From assembly GCA_002786205.1 (NCBI GenBank), contig PEQM01000041.1, forward strand, positions 79,487 to 143,486: a DNA stretch of 64,000 nucleotides, in the 5' to 3' direction. The position numbers and the translations under genes are program-made. Below are positions 9,921-18,937 of this stretch, one piece after another; position 1 is the stretch's first letter, and every line of letters starts with the position of its first letter. The DNA is from Legionella sp. (GTDB taxonomy: Bacteria > Pseudomonadota > Gammaproteobacteria > Legionellales > Legionellaceae). The notes beneath the pieces were generated by a model. The model saw only the letters and a list, made by a program, of their open reading frames with translations. It was not told the origin of the DNA and searched no databases.

Positions 9921-9950
9921 TAAAAAAGGCTGCCATTAAGGCAGCCTCTT
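9921..9950 (-). terminator. Rho-independent terminator of the cytochrome oxidase operon
   Basis: On the minus strand a 7-bp stem (ggctgcc / ggcagcc, extendable by one pair) with a 5-nt loop is followed by a run of six T (9927-9922). It lies 15-45 nt beyond the ctaE stop. Confidence 0.85.
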
Positions 9951-9964
9951 AAGGGATGGGGTCA

Positions 9965-10834
9965 TTACAACCAATAAACAAATAAAAACAAAAACAACCA
10001 TACTACGTCAACAAAATGCCAATACCAGGCCACACCTTCAAAAGCAAAATGACGCTCAGGAGTAAAATCCCCTCGCTTGCAACGAAAGAAAATGACTATC
10101 AGCATGATGGTACCAATAGTTACATGCAGTCCATGAAAACCGGTGAGCATGAAAAAAGTGGTGCCATAAATACCAGCGGAAAGGGTCAGATTCAATTCGG
10201 TGTATGCTTCATGATATTCATAGGCCTGTAAGCATAAAAAAAACACTCCTAAAGAAATGGTAAGCAGCATACCAACCAAAAGCTGCGTCCGTTTATTGAA
10301 TTTCAAGGCCCAATGCGCCCAAGTAATCGTTACCCCAGAGGTCAGTAAGATCATGGTATTGATTGCAGCCAGTCCCCAGGCACCCATGCCTTCTTTGGCT
10401 CCGGCAAAAACACTGTTTTCCGGGTTCATTAATAAGGGCCAGGCAGCTTTAAAATCAGGCCATAAGGTCAAGTGAGTAATGGGATGAACCTCGCCACTCA
10501 ATAAAGGAATGGTCCACATCCGGGTAAAAAACAGCGCACCAAAAAAGGCACCAAAAAAGCAAACTTCCGAAAAGATAAACCAGCACATCCCCCAGCGAAA
10601 GGAGCGATCTACTTGCTTGTCATAAAAACCTTTCGCATTTTCATAAATGACCTGACCAAACCAGCCAAACATCATGCCGATCAAAATAGCCAGTCCAAAA
10701 AAGAAAATATAAGGTCCATACCAATCATGATGTAGCCAGGACGCAGCACCTACTAAGGTAGTAATAAGTCCGCATGATCCCACTAAGGGCCAGTGGCTAG
10801 GTTGAGGGATGTAATAAGTACCATGTGCTCCCAT
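9965..10834 (-). CDS. ctaE: Cytochrome c oxidase subunit III
   Basis: Core subunit III of an aa3/caa3-type haem-copper oxidase in the inner membrane, 289 residues with seven hydrophobic segments. Family motifs include YYIPQPSHWPLVGS at the N terminus, FWFIF-like WFIFSEVCFFGAFF, GSGVTITWAHWA-like TSGVTITWAHWAL, QAYEYHEA, and the C-terminal FHGLHVTIGT and VAWYWHFVDVVWLFLF. It is the last gene of the ctaC-ctaD-ctaG-ctaE operon, and a terminator follows directly. Confidence 0.96.
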   Translation of the reverse strand: MGAHGTYYIPQPSHWPLVGSCGLITTLVGAASWLHHDWYGPYIFFFGLAILIGMMFGWFGQVIYENAKGFYDKQVDRSFRWGMCWFIFSEVCFFGAFFGALFFTRMWTIPLLSGEVHPITHLTLWPDFKAAWPLLMNPENSVFAGAKEGMGAWGLAAINTMILLTSGVTITWAHWALKFNKRTQLLVGMLLTISLGVFFLCLQAYEYHEAYTELNLTLSAGIYGTTFFMLTGFHGLHVTIGTIMLIVIFFRCKRGDFTPERHFAFEGVAWYWHFVDVVWLFLFLFVYWL

Positions 10835-10894
10835 TGTTTTTTATTCTCCTGTGCGTTGCATCATCTGCGGTTATAAACAAACCCATGGCTTACT

Positions 10895-11437
10895 TCATTC
10901 ACCTTTTACTCGGTCGGTCACATCAAACAAAGTATAAGCCAAGGTAACTGTATGTACTTTTTCCGGTAATTCTGGGTCCAGATGGAATAACAAAGGCATG
11001 TTCATTGCCTCATGCCCATTCAGTGTTTGCTGGGCAAAACAAAAACACTCCGTTTTTTTAAGATATTTTGCTGCGATTCCAGGGGTCACACTGGGAATCG
11101 CTTGCACCACCATGCGGTGATTGGTCTTATTTTCCGCATAAAAGGCAAGCTTTACAATATCACCAGGGTGTACTCTGATTTGTTTTATTTTTGGATAAAA
11201 CGCCCATGGCACACCACTGTTGTTCGTTGCGACAAACTGTACCAAAACCTCACGGTCATAGGCTATTTTAGCTTTGGAGACATCATAGGCTATGGCTGTC
11301 GCATTGGTTTTGCCATTAATACCCAGCGTTTTACACAAGCTGTTGTAAATAGGCACCAAGGCAAAACCAAAGCCAAACATGCCTATTACCACCAGAGTGA
11401 GCACAATGAGTGTCTTTCTCTGTTTTTCTTTCACCAT
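10895..11437 (-). CDS. ctaG: Cytochrome c oxidase assembly protein CtaG (Cox11)
   Basis: A membrane-anchored copper chaperone that delivers copper to the CuB site of subunit I. There is one N-terminal transmembrane helix (about residues 8-28), and the copper-binding CFCF motif is in KKTECFCFAQQTL (about residue 130). The sequence VQAIPSVTPGIAAKYL upstream is conserved. The length is 180 residues. It sits 11 nt after ctaD, as in many proteobacteria. Confidence 0.95.
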   Translation of the reverse strand: MVKEKQRKTLIVLTLVVIGMFGFGFALVPIYNSLCKTLGINGKTNATAIAYDVSKAKIAYDREVLVQFVATNNSGVPWAFYPKIKQIRVHPGDIVKLAFYAENKTNHRMVVQAIPSVTPGIAAKYLKKTECFCFAQQTLNGHEAMNMPLLFHLDPELPEKVHTVTLAYTLFDVTDRVKGE

Positions 11438-11448
11438 ACAACCAAGCC

Positions 11449-13071
11449 TTAATCAATATGAGGGGGGGTCGTAAACGAATGATAGGGCGGCGGAGATGAC
11501 AATGTCCACTCCAAACTGCACGCACCTTCCCATACTTTATCGGACACTTTGTCTTTACCTGTTTTCTTTTTATGAATAGTTGCTATCACGTTATATAAAA
11601 AGAGCAACTGGGAAATACCAAAAATAAAGGCACCCACGGTAGAAATGGCATTAAAGTTAGTAAACTGTAAGGCATAGTCAGGAATACGTCTTGGCATGCC
11701 TGCAAGCCCTAGAAAATGCATGGGAAAGAACGCAATATTGACAGAAATAACTGACAACCAAAAATGCCATTTTCCTAAGGTTTCACTATACATATGCCCT
11801 GTCCACTTAGGCAGCCAATAATAGGTTGCAGAGAACAAGGAAAAAATGACGCCAGGCACTAATACATAGTGGAAATGTCCAACCACAAAATAACTGTCCT
11901 GATATTGAAAATCAGCGGGAACCAATGCCAACATCAAACCAGTAAAACCACCGATGGTAAATAAAAATACGAAGGCCACGGCAAAAAGCATAGGGGTTTC
12001 AAAGCTCATTGCCCCCTTAAACATCGTACTGACCCAGTTAAATACTTTAATCCCCGTTGGTACAGCAATCAACATGGTGGTATACATAAAGAACAGCTCA
12101 GCGCCTAAAGGAATACCCGTTGTGAACATGTGATGTGCCCATACTATAAAAGACAAGGCAGCAATACTGACTGTTGCATACACCATGAAATGATAGCCAA
12201 ACAAGGGCTTGCGACTAAATACCGGAATGACTTCTGAAACCACACCAAAAGCAGGTAAAACCAGTACATACACTTCAGGATGACCAAAAAACCAGAAAAT
12301 ATGCTGGAATAAAATCGGATCACCACCACCTGCAGCACTAAAAAAACTGGTGCCAAAATGTCTGTCTGCCAACATCATGGTCACCGCACCGGCCAATACA
12401 GGCATAATAGCAATCAGCAAAAAGGCAGTAATTAACCAAGTCCAAACGAACATAGGCATTTTCATTAAAGTCATGCCGGGTGCACGCATGTTTAAAATCG
12501 TGGCAATAATATTGATAGAACCCATAATGGAAGAAAGCCCCATCATGTGTACTGCAAAAATCATAAAATCAGTACTGGGTGGTGCATAAGTAGTCGACAA
12601 AGGCGCATACATAGTCCAGCCAAAATTAGGACCGCCACCAGCATGAAACAAAGTAGACAATAATAGAGCGAAGGCAAAAGGCAATAACCAAAAACTCCAG
12701 TTATTCAACCGAGGCAAAGCCATGTCGGGTGCCCCAATCATCATGGGTATTTGCCAATTCGCCATCCCTGTAAAGGCAGGCATCACTACACCAAAGAGCA
12801 TGATAAGCCCATGCATGGTAGTCATCTGATTAAAGAAATTAGGATCTACAAAACGATGACCCGGCTGAAACAATTCGGCTCTGATAACCAAAGCCATCGC
12901 ACCGGCCACAAAAAAACTAATCATCGCAATCCATAAATACAAGGTACCTATGTCTTTGTGGTTGGTCGTAAAAAGCCAACGCTTGATAAAACCTATGATG
13001 CCTTTACCCTGTATTGGGCCATGATCTTCATCTTCATGAGCCACGTTATCGTGTACTAGTACTTCACTCAT
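11449..13071 (-). CDS. ctaD: Cytochrome c oxidase subunit I
   Basis: The catalytic haem-copper subunit, 540 residues with about 12 transmembrane segments. A low-spin haem ligand lies in TTMHGLIMLFG, the CuB histidine in FGHPEVYVLVLP, the adjacent HH pair in WAHHMFTTG, and the haem a3/a ligands in VVGHFHYVLVPG. GMPRRIPDYA near the C terminus is typical of aa3-type enzymes. The start overlaps the ctaC stop by 4 nt (ATGA), indicating translational coupling. Confidence 0.97.
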   Translation of the reverse strand: MSEVLVHDNVAHEDEDHGPIQGKGIIGFIKRWLFTTNHKDIGTLYLWIAMISFFVAGAMALVIRAELFQPGHRFVDPNFFNQMTTMHGLIMLFGVVMPAFTGMANWQIPMMIGAPDMALPRLNNWSFWLLPFAFALLLSTLFHAGGGPNFGWTMYAPLSTTYAPPSTDFMIFAVHMMGLSSIMGSINIIATILNMRAPGMTLMKMPMFVWTWLITAFLLIAIMPVLAGAVTMMLADRHFGTSFFSAAGGGDPILFQHIFWFFGHPEVYVLVLPAFGVVSEVIPVFSRKPLFGYHFMVYATVSIAALSFIVWAHHMFTTGIPLGAELFFMYTTMLIAVPTGIKVFNWVSTMFKGAMSFETPMLFAVAFVFLFTIGGFTGLMLALVPADFQYQDSYFVVGHFHYVLVPGVIFSLFSATYYWLPKWTGHMYSETLGKWHFWLSVISVNIAFFPMHFLGLAGMPRRIPDYALQFTNFNAISTVGAFIFGISQLLFLYNVIATIHKKKTGKDKVSDKVWEGACSLEWTLSSPPPYHSFTTPPHID

Positions 13072-14264
13072 TGCAAACCTCCAGCTTGAGCTTTATTAAC
13101 CATGGTAGGTTGTCTGTTGTCTTCATTTCTTACTTGCGCTACATCCTGTGGCTGTACCGTGTCGTTGGTGTTGTTCTCCCACGCATTACGCTCATAAGTC
13201 ACAATCGCTGCTATTTCTTCATCGGTTAAGCTGTCTTTATAAGCCTGCATCGCAGAGCCTGGGATACCATGCAAGATAATATCGATATGGCGCGAAATAG
13301 GATAACCTACGGCCACTGAACTGCGTTTTAGCGGTGGATACAGCGGCGGCAATCCGGTGCCATCAGGTTGATGACAGGCCATGCACAATAAATCATATTT
13401 TTCTTTGCCTAATTGGATTAACTCAGCCTGAGACCACTTTTTTGTGTTGGTTGTCTCCGCTGATTGCAAAGCGCTCTGTTCTTTTTTCTGCTCATCCATC
13501 CATTTGGCAAAATCTTCTTCGCTAACCGCTTCAACCACTATCGGCATAAAGCCATGGTTGATACCGCAAAGCTCAGCGCACTGACCTCTATAAGTACCAG
13601 GCTTTTCAATGATGGCCCATGCCTCATACATAAAACCAGGAATGGCATCACGCTTAATGCCCAGCTCAGGAACCCACCAAGAATGAATGACATCATTAGA
13701 AGTTACCAGAAAGCGAATTTTTTTATTAACGGGCAATACCAAGGGTTTATCTACTTCAAGAAGATACCACTGGCCTTTCTTCTCATCATTTTGCACCTGA
13801 GCATAAGGAGTAGACAAATTACTAAAATAGCTAATTCCCTCATTCAGGTAATTATATTGCCAGCGCCACTGATAACCGACTACCTTAACCGTCAATGCCG
13901 CTTCATTGGTATCGTCCATTTGAATCAAAACGCGTGTGGCAGGGATAGCCAAGCCAATCAAGATCAGAAAAGGAATCGCAGACCAGACCACTTCCAAACG
14001 TTTGTTGTCATGGAAGTCTGCTGGCACAAAGCCTTTTGATTTTCGATGGTGAATCAAAGAATAAATCATGACACCAAAAACAATCACGCCAATAACAGAG
14101 CAAACCACCATCGCAACCATGTGCAGATGATAAATTTCCTTGCTTAAAGGAGTCACTCCTTTATACATGTTCAATTGCCAATAATCAGCTGCCTTGGCTA
14201 CTTGAGAAGCAAGTAGAGCACCCAACAACATTAGTGATCTACAGATTTTTAACCTGTTTAACAT
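13068..14264 (-). CDS. ctaC: Cytochrome c oxidase subunit II fused to a cytochrome c domain (caa3 type)
   Basis: The 398-residue protein begins with a cleavable signal (ASQVAKA) and two transmembrane helices. The periplasmic cupredoxin domain follows, with the CuA ligands in CAELCGINHGFM (about residues 218-229). A C-terminal class I cytochrome c domain has haem motif CMACH (about residues 293-297) and a methionine ligand probably in GSAMQAYKD. The fusion identifies a caa3-type oxidase. A good ribosome binding site (gaggga) precedes the ATG. Confidence 0.96.
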   Translation of the reverse strand: MLNRLKICRSLMLLGALLASQVAKAADYWQLNMYKGVTPLSKEIYHLHMVAMVVCSVIGVIVFGVMIYSLIHHRKSKGFVPADFHDNKRLEVVWSAIPFLILIGLAIPATRVLIQMDDTNEAALTVKVVGYQWRWQYNYLNEGISYFSNLSTPYAQVQNDEKKGQWYLLEVDKPLVLPVNKKIRFLVTSNDVIHSWWVPELGIKRDAIPGFMYEAWAIIEKPGTYRGQCAELCGINHGFMPIVVEAVSEEDFAKWMDEQKKEQSALQSAETTNTKKWSQAELIQLGKEKYDLLCMACHQPDGTGLPPLYPPLKRSSVAVGYPISRHIDIILHGIPGSAMQAYKDSLTDEEIAAIVTYERNAWENNTNDTVQPQDVAQVRNEDNRQPTMVNKAQAGGLQ

Positions 14265-14335
14265 CCCAATCCCTCTTTATAATATTTAATTTTTATGACT
14301 TCAATCAGCTCTTTTCATATCCGATAGTCTGGATA

Positions 14336-15721
14336 TTAGTCAGCTTTTTTCTCACTGTGTTCAGAGGCCCCCCCCTCTTTAAGTGCTTTTAATTCACTTG
14401 CCTGAGTCCGGGTTAATGATTCGTCTAATAAATAATCTACCGCTGAGATGATGTCATTATCAGAACACGTCACACAAGCGCCTTTAGGTGCCATGGAATT
14501 AAAGCCATCTATTGCATGACGATACAAGCCGGTTAAACCACTGTCTTGTAAGCGCTTGTACCAATTGGCCGCATCGCCTATTAATGGTGCACTCATTTCG
14601 CCATTTTGATGACAGATATAACAGGCGGTATTGTAAACCAAGCGACCACGCTCAAGATTTGGCTTTTCATCAGAAGCAGGCAAGCCTAAAGGCTCTTCAC
14701 TTTCAACCGTTTTGATATAAGTAGCTATCGCCATCATATCGGCATCCGTCAGATACCTTAAACTGTCATGATTTACTTCCGCCATAGGACCTGCGACAGG
14801 ACCGGCATTGTTAATCAGCTGGTCTTTTTTAAACACATCGACGACTTCACTGTGTGATGCAGAAGCCAAGCCCAATTTGGTAATATTAGGCGCCCAATAG
14901 CCATCAACAAAACCACCAGTAAGGTAATAGCGCTGTTTGGGCGAGCCGGCAAAATTTAATGGCGTATGACACATACTGCAATGGCCCAAGCCATCGACAA
15001 TGTATTTGCCTCTATTCCATTGTGCAGACTGAGTTGCATCATACTCTACGGGACCTTGCGTAGGGAAAAAGAACAATAAATTCCAACCCCACAAACTCAA
15101 GCGCGAGCCAGGCACATTAAAAGGAAAAGGTAATTTTTTATTTTCCAAATGAACCGGAGGCAAGCTCATAAAATAAACATACAAGGCATGAATGTCTTCA
15201 TCAGACATCTTGGAAAAATAAATATAAGGAAATACTGGAAAATAATTACGACCAGCAGGATCGCGACCCTCTTTAAGTGCGCGCTTGAAATCCTCTTCCG
15301 TCCAATTGCCGATCCCTGTTTCTTTATCAGGCGTAATGTTAGGGCTATAAAAAGTACCAAAAGGCGTTTCTATAGCCAACCCACCGGCATAAGGTGCTGT
15401 TTTTGCCTTGGAATTGGTATGGCATGCAATACAGTCACCCATTTTAGCCAGATATTCACCTTTCTTGACTAACTCTTCCTGGCCTTCCGGAGCATTAGTA
15501 GCAGGGTATGCTGGATAATATTTATCAACCATGACTTCATGCCCGCCTTGCGTTGCAACAGCTGGGACTGAATTTTCAGTTGATAAAACGGCACTCGTCG
15601 GTGATTGCGCTGCGTTTTCCACTTGCTCATCACTGCTTTTGGCTTCTGTAGCAGCTGCATGACCTAGATGTACTGTGGTTGCCAAGGCAACATATGATAA
15701 TAATTTTAACAAAGAGCCCAC
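14336..15721 (-). CDS. Triheme periplasmic cytochrome c
   Basis: A secreted electron-transfer protein with three CxxCH haem sites: CIACH, CSMCH and CYICH. The first two domains resemble the cytochrome subunit of alcohol/gluconate dehydrogenases (for example AGGLAIETPFGTFYSPNITPD). The third resembles cytochrome c5, including the CVTCSD cysteine pair. An N-terminal signal peptide ends near GHAAA. I prefer the GTG at 15721 because GGAGG lies just upstream; the ATG at 15733 has no ribosome binding site and would put that sequence inside the gene. It is first in the cta operon, so it probably feeds electrons to the caa3 oxidase, either from the bc1 complex or a dehydrogenase. Confidence 0.88.
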   Translation of the reverse strand: MGSLLKLLSYVALATTVHLGHAAATEAKSSDEQVENAAQSPTSAVLSTENSVPAVATQGGHEVMVDKYYPAYPATNAPEGQEELVKKGEYLAKMGDCIACHTNSKAKTAPYAGGLAIETPFGTFYSPNITPDKETGIGNWTEEDFKRALKEGRDPAGRNYFPVFPYIYFSKMSDEDIHALYVYFMSLPPVHLENKKLPFPFNVPGSRLSLWGWNLLFFFPTQGPVEYDATQSAQWNRGKYIVDGLGHCSMCHTPLNFAGSPKQRYYLTGGFVDGYWAPNITKLGLASASHSEVVDVFKKDQLINNAGPVAGPMAEVNHDSLRYLTDADMMAIATYIKTVESEEPLGLPASDEKPNLERGRLVYNTACYICHQNGEMSAPLIGDAANWYKRLQDSGLTGLYRHAIDGFNSMAPKGACVTCSDNDIISAVDYLLDESLTRTQASELKALKEGGASEHSEKKAD

Positions 15722-15783
15722 GCTCCCTCCCATTTGTTTTTATTTTTAACCATTCTCGTTAGGAGACAGAATAATCAAACTAT

Positions 15784-15811
15784 TTTATACTTCTGCCTGA
15801 CCAACTTGCAA
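15784..15811 (-). promoter_or_regulatory. Probable promoter of the cytochrome c-cta operon
   Basis: On the minus strand TTGCAA (15811-15806) and TATAAA (15789-15784) are separated by 16 nt, about 55-65 nt upstream of the cytochrome c start. It is a sigma-70-like match by eye only. Confidence 0.5.
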
Positions 15812-15847
15812 TGTTATTCCTTCTTTTTCCATCATTTATGTTGGTAA

Positions 15848-15993
15848 TAGACCTCTTGCAAAACGATTGACCAAGAGCAGCCTGCGAAAAAAAGCTAAAT
15901 CGTAGAGCCAGAGTTACAGTCAGTACTTAAAGATTGGGGTAGCGAATCGACGAAGCAATTGGCCTTTGCAGTAGCGTTTCAATGCAGGAGTAA
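15848..15993. repeat. Dispersed inverted-repeat element, family 1, copy 2
   Basis: It begins tagacctcttgcaaaacg and contains gaatcgacgaagcaattggcctttgcagtagcg, which matches the same segment in the copy at 33576-33721. The two ends are degenerate inverted copies. It lies between the divergent cytochrome c operon and the glycosyltransferase gene and contains no plausible gene. Confidence 0.7.
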
Positions 15994-16079
15994 TACCCCC
16001 ATGGTTTAAACACCATTGCTGCGTATTCTGGACAAGTGAATTTATTTCGGCCTGTTTCACTCTATTTATAAGGTACTTC

Positions 16080-17117
16080 ATGATGAAAATTTTTAATGCC
16101 ATGTTCTCGAAAGTCAACGGCGGCCTGGAGCAAGTGTTTTTGAATTACACACCGGCATTAGCCCTGCAAGGAAACGAGGTCATTCCTGTTATCCATCCCA
16201 AAGCAGAGGTAGCTGATGCCTGCCCCCAAAAGCAATTACGTAAAATTCATAATTTCAACCAATATGATCTTTTTGCTGTTTATCGATTAAAACGTCTGAT
16301 TGCCCAAGAGCAGCCTGATTGCATTATTACCCACAGCTATAGAGCGGCTTATCTTTTTAGCAAAACAAAAACTCAAGTCCCTACCATTGCCGTATGCCAT
16401 GTCCAAGGCCATTATCATTTTGGCACTGATGCCATCATTGCCATTACCGAGTCCATGCGAGAAGAGATCATTGCCAGCGGCATTCCTGCGCATACGGTTT
16501 TTACCGTACCGAATATGCTGTCCCTTCCCTCCCCCTTTCTCATGAATCCACCCAAGAACAAAACTGTCCCTACTATTGGGGTCTGTGCTCGTTTTGTCTC
16601 GATGAAAGGAATTGATGTTTTTTTAGCCGCCTTGTCAGAGCTTAAAAAACAAGGCCTCTCCTTTATTGCCAAAATTGCTGGTGATGGTCCGGAAAGGGAA
16701 ACATACCTAGGCCTTATTCATCAATATCAATTAGAAAACGAAGTTTATTTATTAGGCTGGGTATCCGACACGGATTCTTTTTACCAGGATCTGGATATTT
16801 TTTGTCTTCCTTCTCGTAAAGAAGCCTTTGGCCTGGTCATTTTAGAAGCCATGAAGCATGCCTTGCCCATGGTATTAAGTGACCTGCCAGGACCCAAAGA
16901 GATTATTGCCGATACCGACAGCGCCTTGTTTTTTCCTTCGGAAGACTCTTGCCGTCTAGCCCATTGTTTAGCACAATTAATCCAGAATAAAGAACTTCGA
17001 CAAACGCTTGCCGAACGGGCATTTTTGCGCATACAACATTACTCTATGAAACAAATAGGCCCAAAATTACAACAAGTTTTACAGCAAGTGTGCGCACAGA
17101 AAGCTACTTCTCGGTAA
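16080..17117 (+). CDS. Glycosyltransferase, GT4 family (group 1)
   Basis: A GT-B-fold retaining glycosyltransferase of 345 residues. The N-terminal domain starts MMKIFNAMFSKVNGGLEQV, with the glycine-rich loop that binds the acceptor side. The C-terminal donor-binding domain has GVCARFVSMKGIDV, AGDGPERE and the EX7E motif EAFGLVILE (about residues 260-268). The acceptor is unknown. Cell-envelope glycan or lipopolysaccharide core synthesis is the usual role, but the gene stands alone. Start at ATG 16080 or 16083. Confidence 0.85.
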   Translation: MMKIFNAMFSKVNGGLEQVFLNYTPALALQGNEVIPVIHPKAEVADACPQKQLRKIHNFNQYDLFAVYRLKRLIAQEQPDCIITHSYRAAYLFSKTKTQVPTIAVCHVQGHYHFGTDAIIAITESMREEIIASGIPAHTVFTVPNMLSLPSPFLMNPPKNKTVPTIGVCARFVSMKGIDVFLAALSELKKQGLSFIAKIAGDGPERETYLGLIHQYQLENEVYLLGWVSDTDSFYQDLDIFCLPSRKEAFGLVILEAMKHALPMVLSDLPGPKEIIADTDSALFFPSEDSCRLAHCLAQLIQNKELRQTLAERAFLRIQHYSMKQIGPKLQQVLQQVCAQKATSR

Positions 17118-17191
17118 TTTATTGCTCAAAAAGAAGACAATTCGATTGTTCATGTGCTATGATATGCGCCTTTCCTCACCGTGGAATTGAA

Positions 17192-17800
17192 ATGATGCTG
17201 ATATTTATCAATGGATTAATTTTAGGCCTGTCATTAATTATTGCCTTAGGTCCACAAAATCTGTTTCTCATCAAACAAGGAGCCCAAGGCAATCACTCCA
17301 CTTTATCCGCGGTGGTCTGTTTTGTTTGTGATGCTGTTTTAGCCAGTGCCAGTATCGCTGGACTGCATCAGTTTTTAGCCACACATGACAAAATACAAAT
17401 GACCATGGTATGTCTTGGTTCTGCCTTCTTACTGTATTACGCCTACAAAGCCTTAACCAGCGCGTTTAATAAACAAAAAGCCAACTCGCCCTCTAAAACG
17501 CATCCTTTAACTCGCACTCAAATTATTCTTTTGGCATTGAGCTTTAGTTTACTTAATCCTCATGCCATTATTGATACCTTGATTATTATTGGCAGTGGCA
17601 GCAGTCAATTTCCTAATCACGAAAGGGTATTTTTAGCCGGCGTCATTACCGCAAGCTTTCTCTGGTTTAGTTCGCTCACCATGACCACACGCTACTTTTC
17701 AGCCTTCATTACAAGGCAATCTGTCTGGAAAACAGTCGAATTATTCAGTGGCGCGCTAATGGCATGTATTGGTTTAAAGCTGGTTGCTTCTTTGATGTAG
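17192..17800 (+). CDS. LysE/ArgO-family amino acid exporter
   Basis: An inner-membrane exporter with about six hydrophobic segments and 202 residues. The family signature is at the N terminus: GLSLIIALGPQNLFLIKQG. LSFSLLNPHAIIDTLIIIG in the middle is also conserved, with the Asn-Pro-His typical of ArgO/LysE. The ATG at 17192 gives a protein starting directly at the first membrane helix. The longer frame from 17090 overlaps the glycosyltransferase gene and adds 34 residues that do not look like the family. Arginine or lysine efflux is the known role of the closest branch. Confidence 0.87.
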   Translation: MMLIFINGLILGLSLIIALGPQNLFLIKQGAQGNHSTLSAVVCFVCDAVLASASIAGLHQFLATHDKIQMTMVCLGSAFLLYYAYKALTSAFNKQKANSPSKTHPLTRTQIILLALSFSLLNPHAIIDTLIIIGSGSSQFPNHERVFLAGVITASFLWFSSLTMTTRYFSAFITRQSVWKTVELFSGALMACIGLKLVASLM

Positions 17801-17957
17801 TTCGAGACATTAACAATAGAAAGGGCCAATCAGTGTGTCGCCAATTGACCCAGTGGAATGACACATAGCAAGTCCAACCTCGCAGAAGGAACTATCTCAT
17901 AACTCTCTAGCAAAAGTCAATGACTAAAGCGGTATCTCACAGCCAACTACGGGCCTC

Positions 17958-18341
17958 TTATTGAGAGTATTCGTAAGTGCCATGATCTATGACTTGATTT
18001 GTTTTGGGATCCATTTTCGTATAAATGCCACGCTCTTTATTTTTACTGTCTATTTTTCCTAGAAAATGGATAATAACAGGCAGATGTCCTTCTTTCTGGA
18101 TCCGCTGCACCCCCTCATAAATGGCCTCATTAACTAATAAGGCTTCACTTTTTTTAGTCTGCATCTTATGTCCCGTCAGCTTGCCATCATTTGTAACCCA
18201 AGTTAAGGGGTTTATTTTATGAACTTCATACTGACCATCCAGGCTTTTATCCCCCGTCGCTGACTTTAAACTTAAGGTCGCGGCAAAAAAGAGCGATGGA
18301 ACAAACAAAAAAATTAATGTCGCTAGCAATTTATTCATCAT
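17958..18341 (-). CDS. Hypothetical secreted protein, 127 residues
   Basis: I do not recognise this family. It has a clear Sec signal peptide (MMNKLLATLIFLFVPSLFFAA) with a likely cleavage after FFAA, followed by a small polar domain rich in Lys and Thr. A good ribosome binding site (agagga) lies 7 nt before the start. It has no cysteine in the mature part and no lipobox, so it is probably a soluble periplasmic or secreted protein. Neighbours give no functional clue. Confidence 0.7.
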   Translation of the reverse strand: MMNKLLATLIFLFVPSLFFAATLSLKSATGDKSLDGQYEVHKINPLTWVTNDGKLTGHKMQTKKSEALLVNEAIYEGVQRIQKEGHLPVIIHFLGKIDSKNKERGIYTKMDPKTNQVIDHGTYEYSQ

Positions 18342-18432
18342 TTTTAGTCCTCTGGCTTGTCTTCACATACAAAAAAATACCATTCTTCTGATTATTTGGT
18401 TACACTGTTCTTTTACTTTTTATGTATTTATT

Positions 18433-18858
18433 ATGTTTTACGGCGACTCCATCCAAGACACGAGAGATCTATTTTTCATCAGTTGGTCTAAATATCTGCA
18501 AAAACAAACCTTGTTGCCCTTGGAACAACAATTAGTCCAGGTTATTCTTGACCATCCAGAATACCAAGAGATGATGGCACAAAAAGACCTTTTACAAGAT
18601 CACCGTTATTTTCCTGAGTTGGGCGAAACCAATCCTTTTTTACATATGGGCTTACATCTGGCCATAAGAGAACAAATTACAACCAATCGCCCGGAAGGAA
18701 TTAGCCCATTATTTCAAAGTTTAGTACATAAATACCAAAATGCACTGTCTGTAGAGCATTTGATGATGGAACAACTGGCCGAATGTCTATGGCTTGCCCA
18801 GAAAAACAGCGCCATGCCAGACGAACAGCATTATTTAGAACGTCTACGACAGCTTTGA
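18433..18858 (+). CDS. DUF1841-family protein
   Basis: A 141-residue soluble protein matching the proteobacterial DUF1841 family, of unknown function. Recognisable stretches are MFYGDSIQDTRDLFFISW, YFPELGETNPFLHMGLHLAI and MEQLAECLWLAQ. It is 79 nt upstream of ubiE on the same strand. No catalytic motif is evident. Confidence 0.8.
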   Translation: MFYGDSIQDTRDLFFISWSKYLQKQTLLPLEQQLVQVILDHPEYQEMMAQKDLLQDHRYFPELGETNPFLHMGLHLAIREQITTNRPEGISPLFQSLVHKYQNALSVEHLMMEQLAECLWLAQKNSAMPDEQHYLERLRQL

Positions 18859-18937
18859 TGGCTTTGCATATTAAACTGGCATAGCCATGCCAAGATAGAG
18901 TACTATCATGACCATTTAATTCTTTATAAGATCTATT

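Noticed and set aside
11331..11525. Minus-strand ORF across the ctaD-ctaG junction
   Set aside because: It is another frame of two well-supported oxidase genes, with an Arg-rich, unstructured composition.
13464..14039. 191-residue plus-strand ORF opposite ctaC
   Set aside because: It lies antisense inside ctaC, whose protein motifs are intact; the translated sequence resembles no family.
15920..16117. Minus-strand ORF of 65 residues
   Set aside because: It overlaps the repeat element and the start of the glycosyltransferase gene and has no ribosome binding site or recognisable motif.
16415..17032. Two minus-strand ORFs antisense to the glycosyltransferase gene
   Set aside because: Shadow frames of a gene with clear GT4 motifs.
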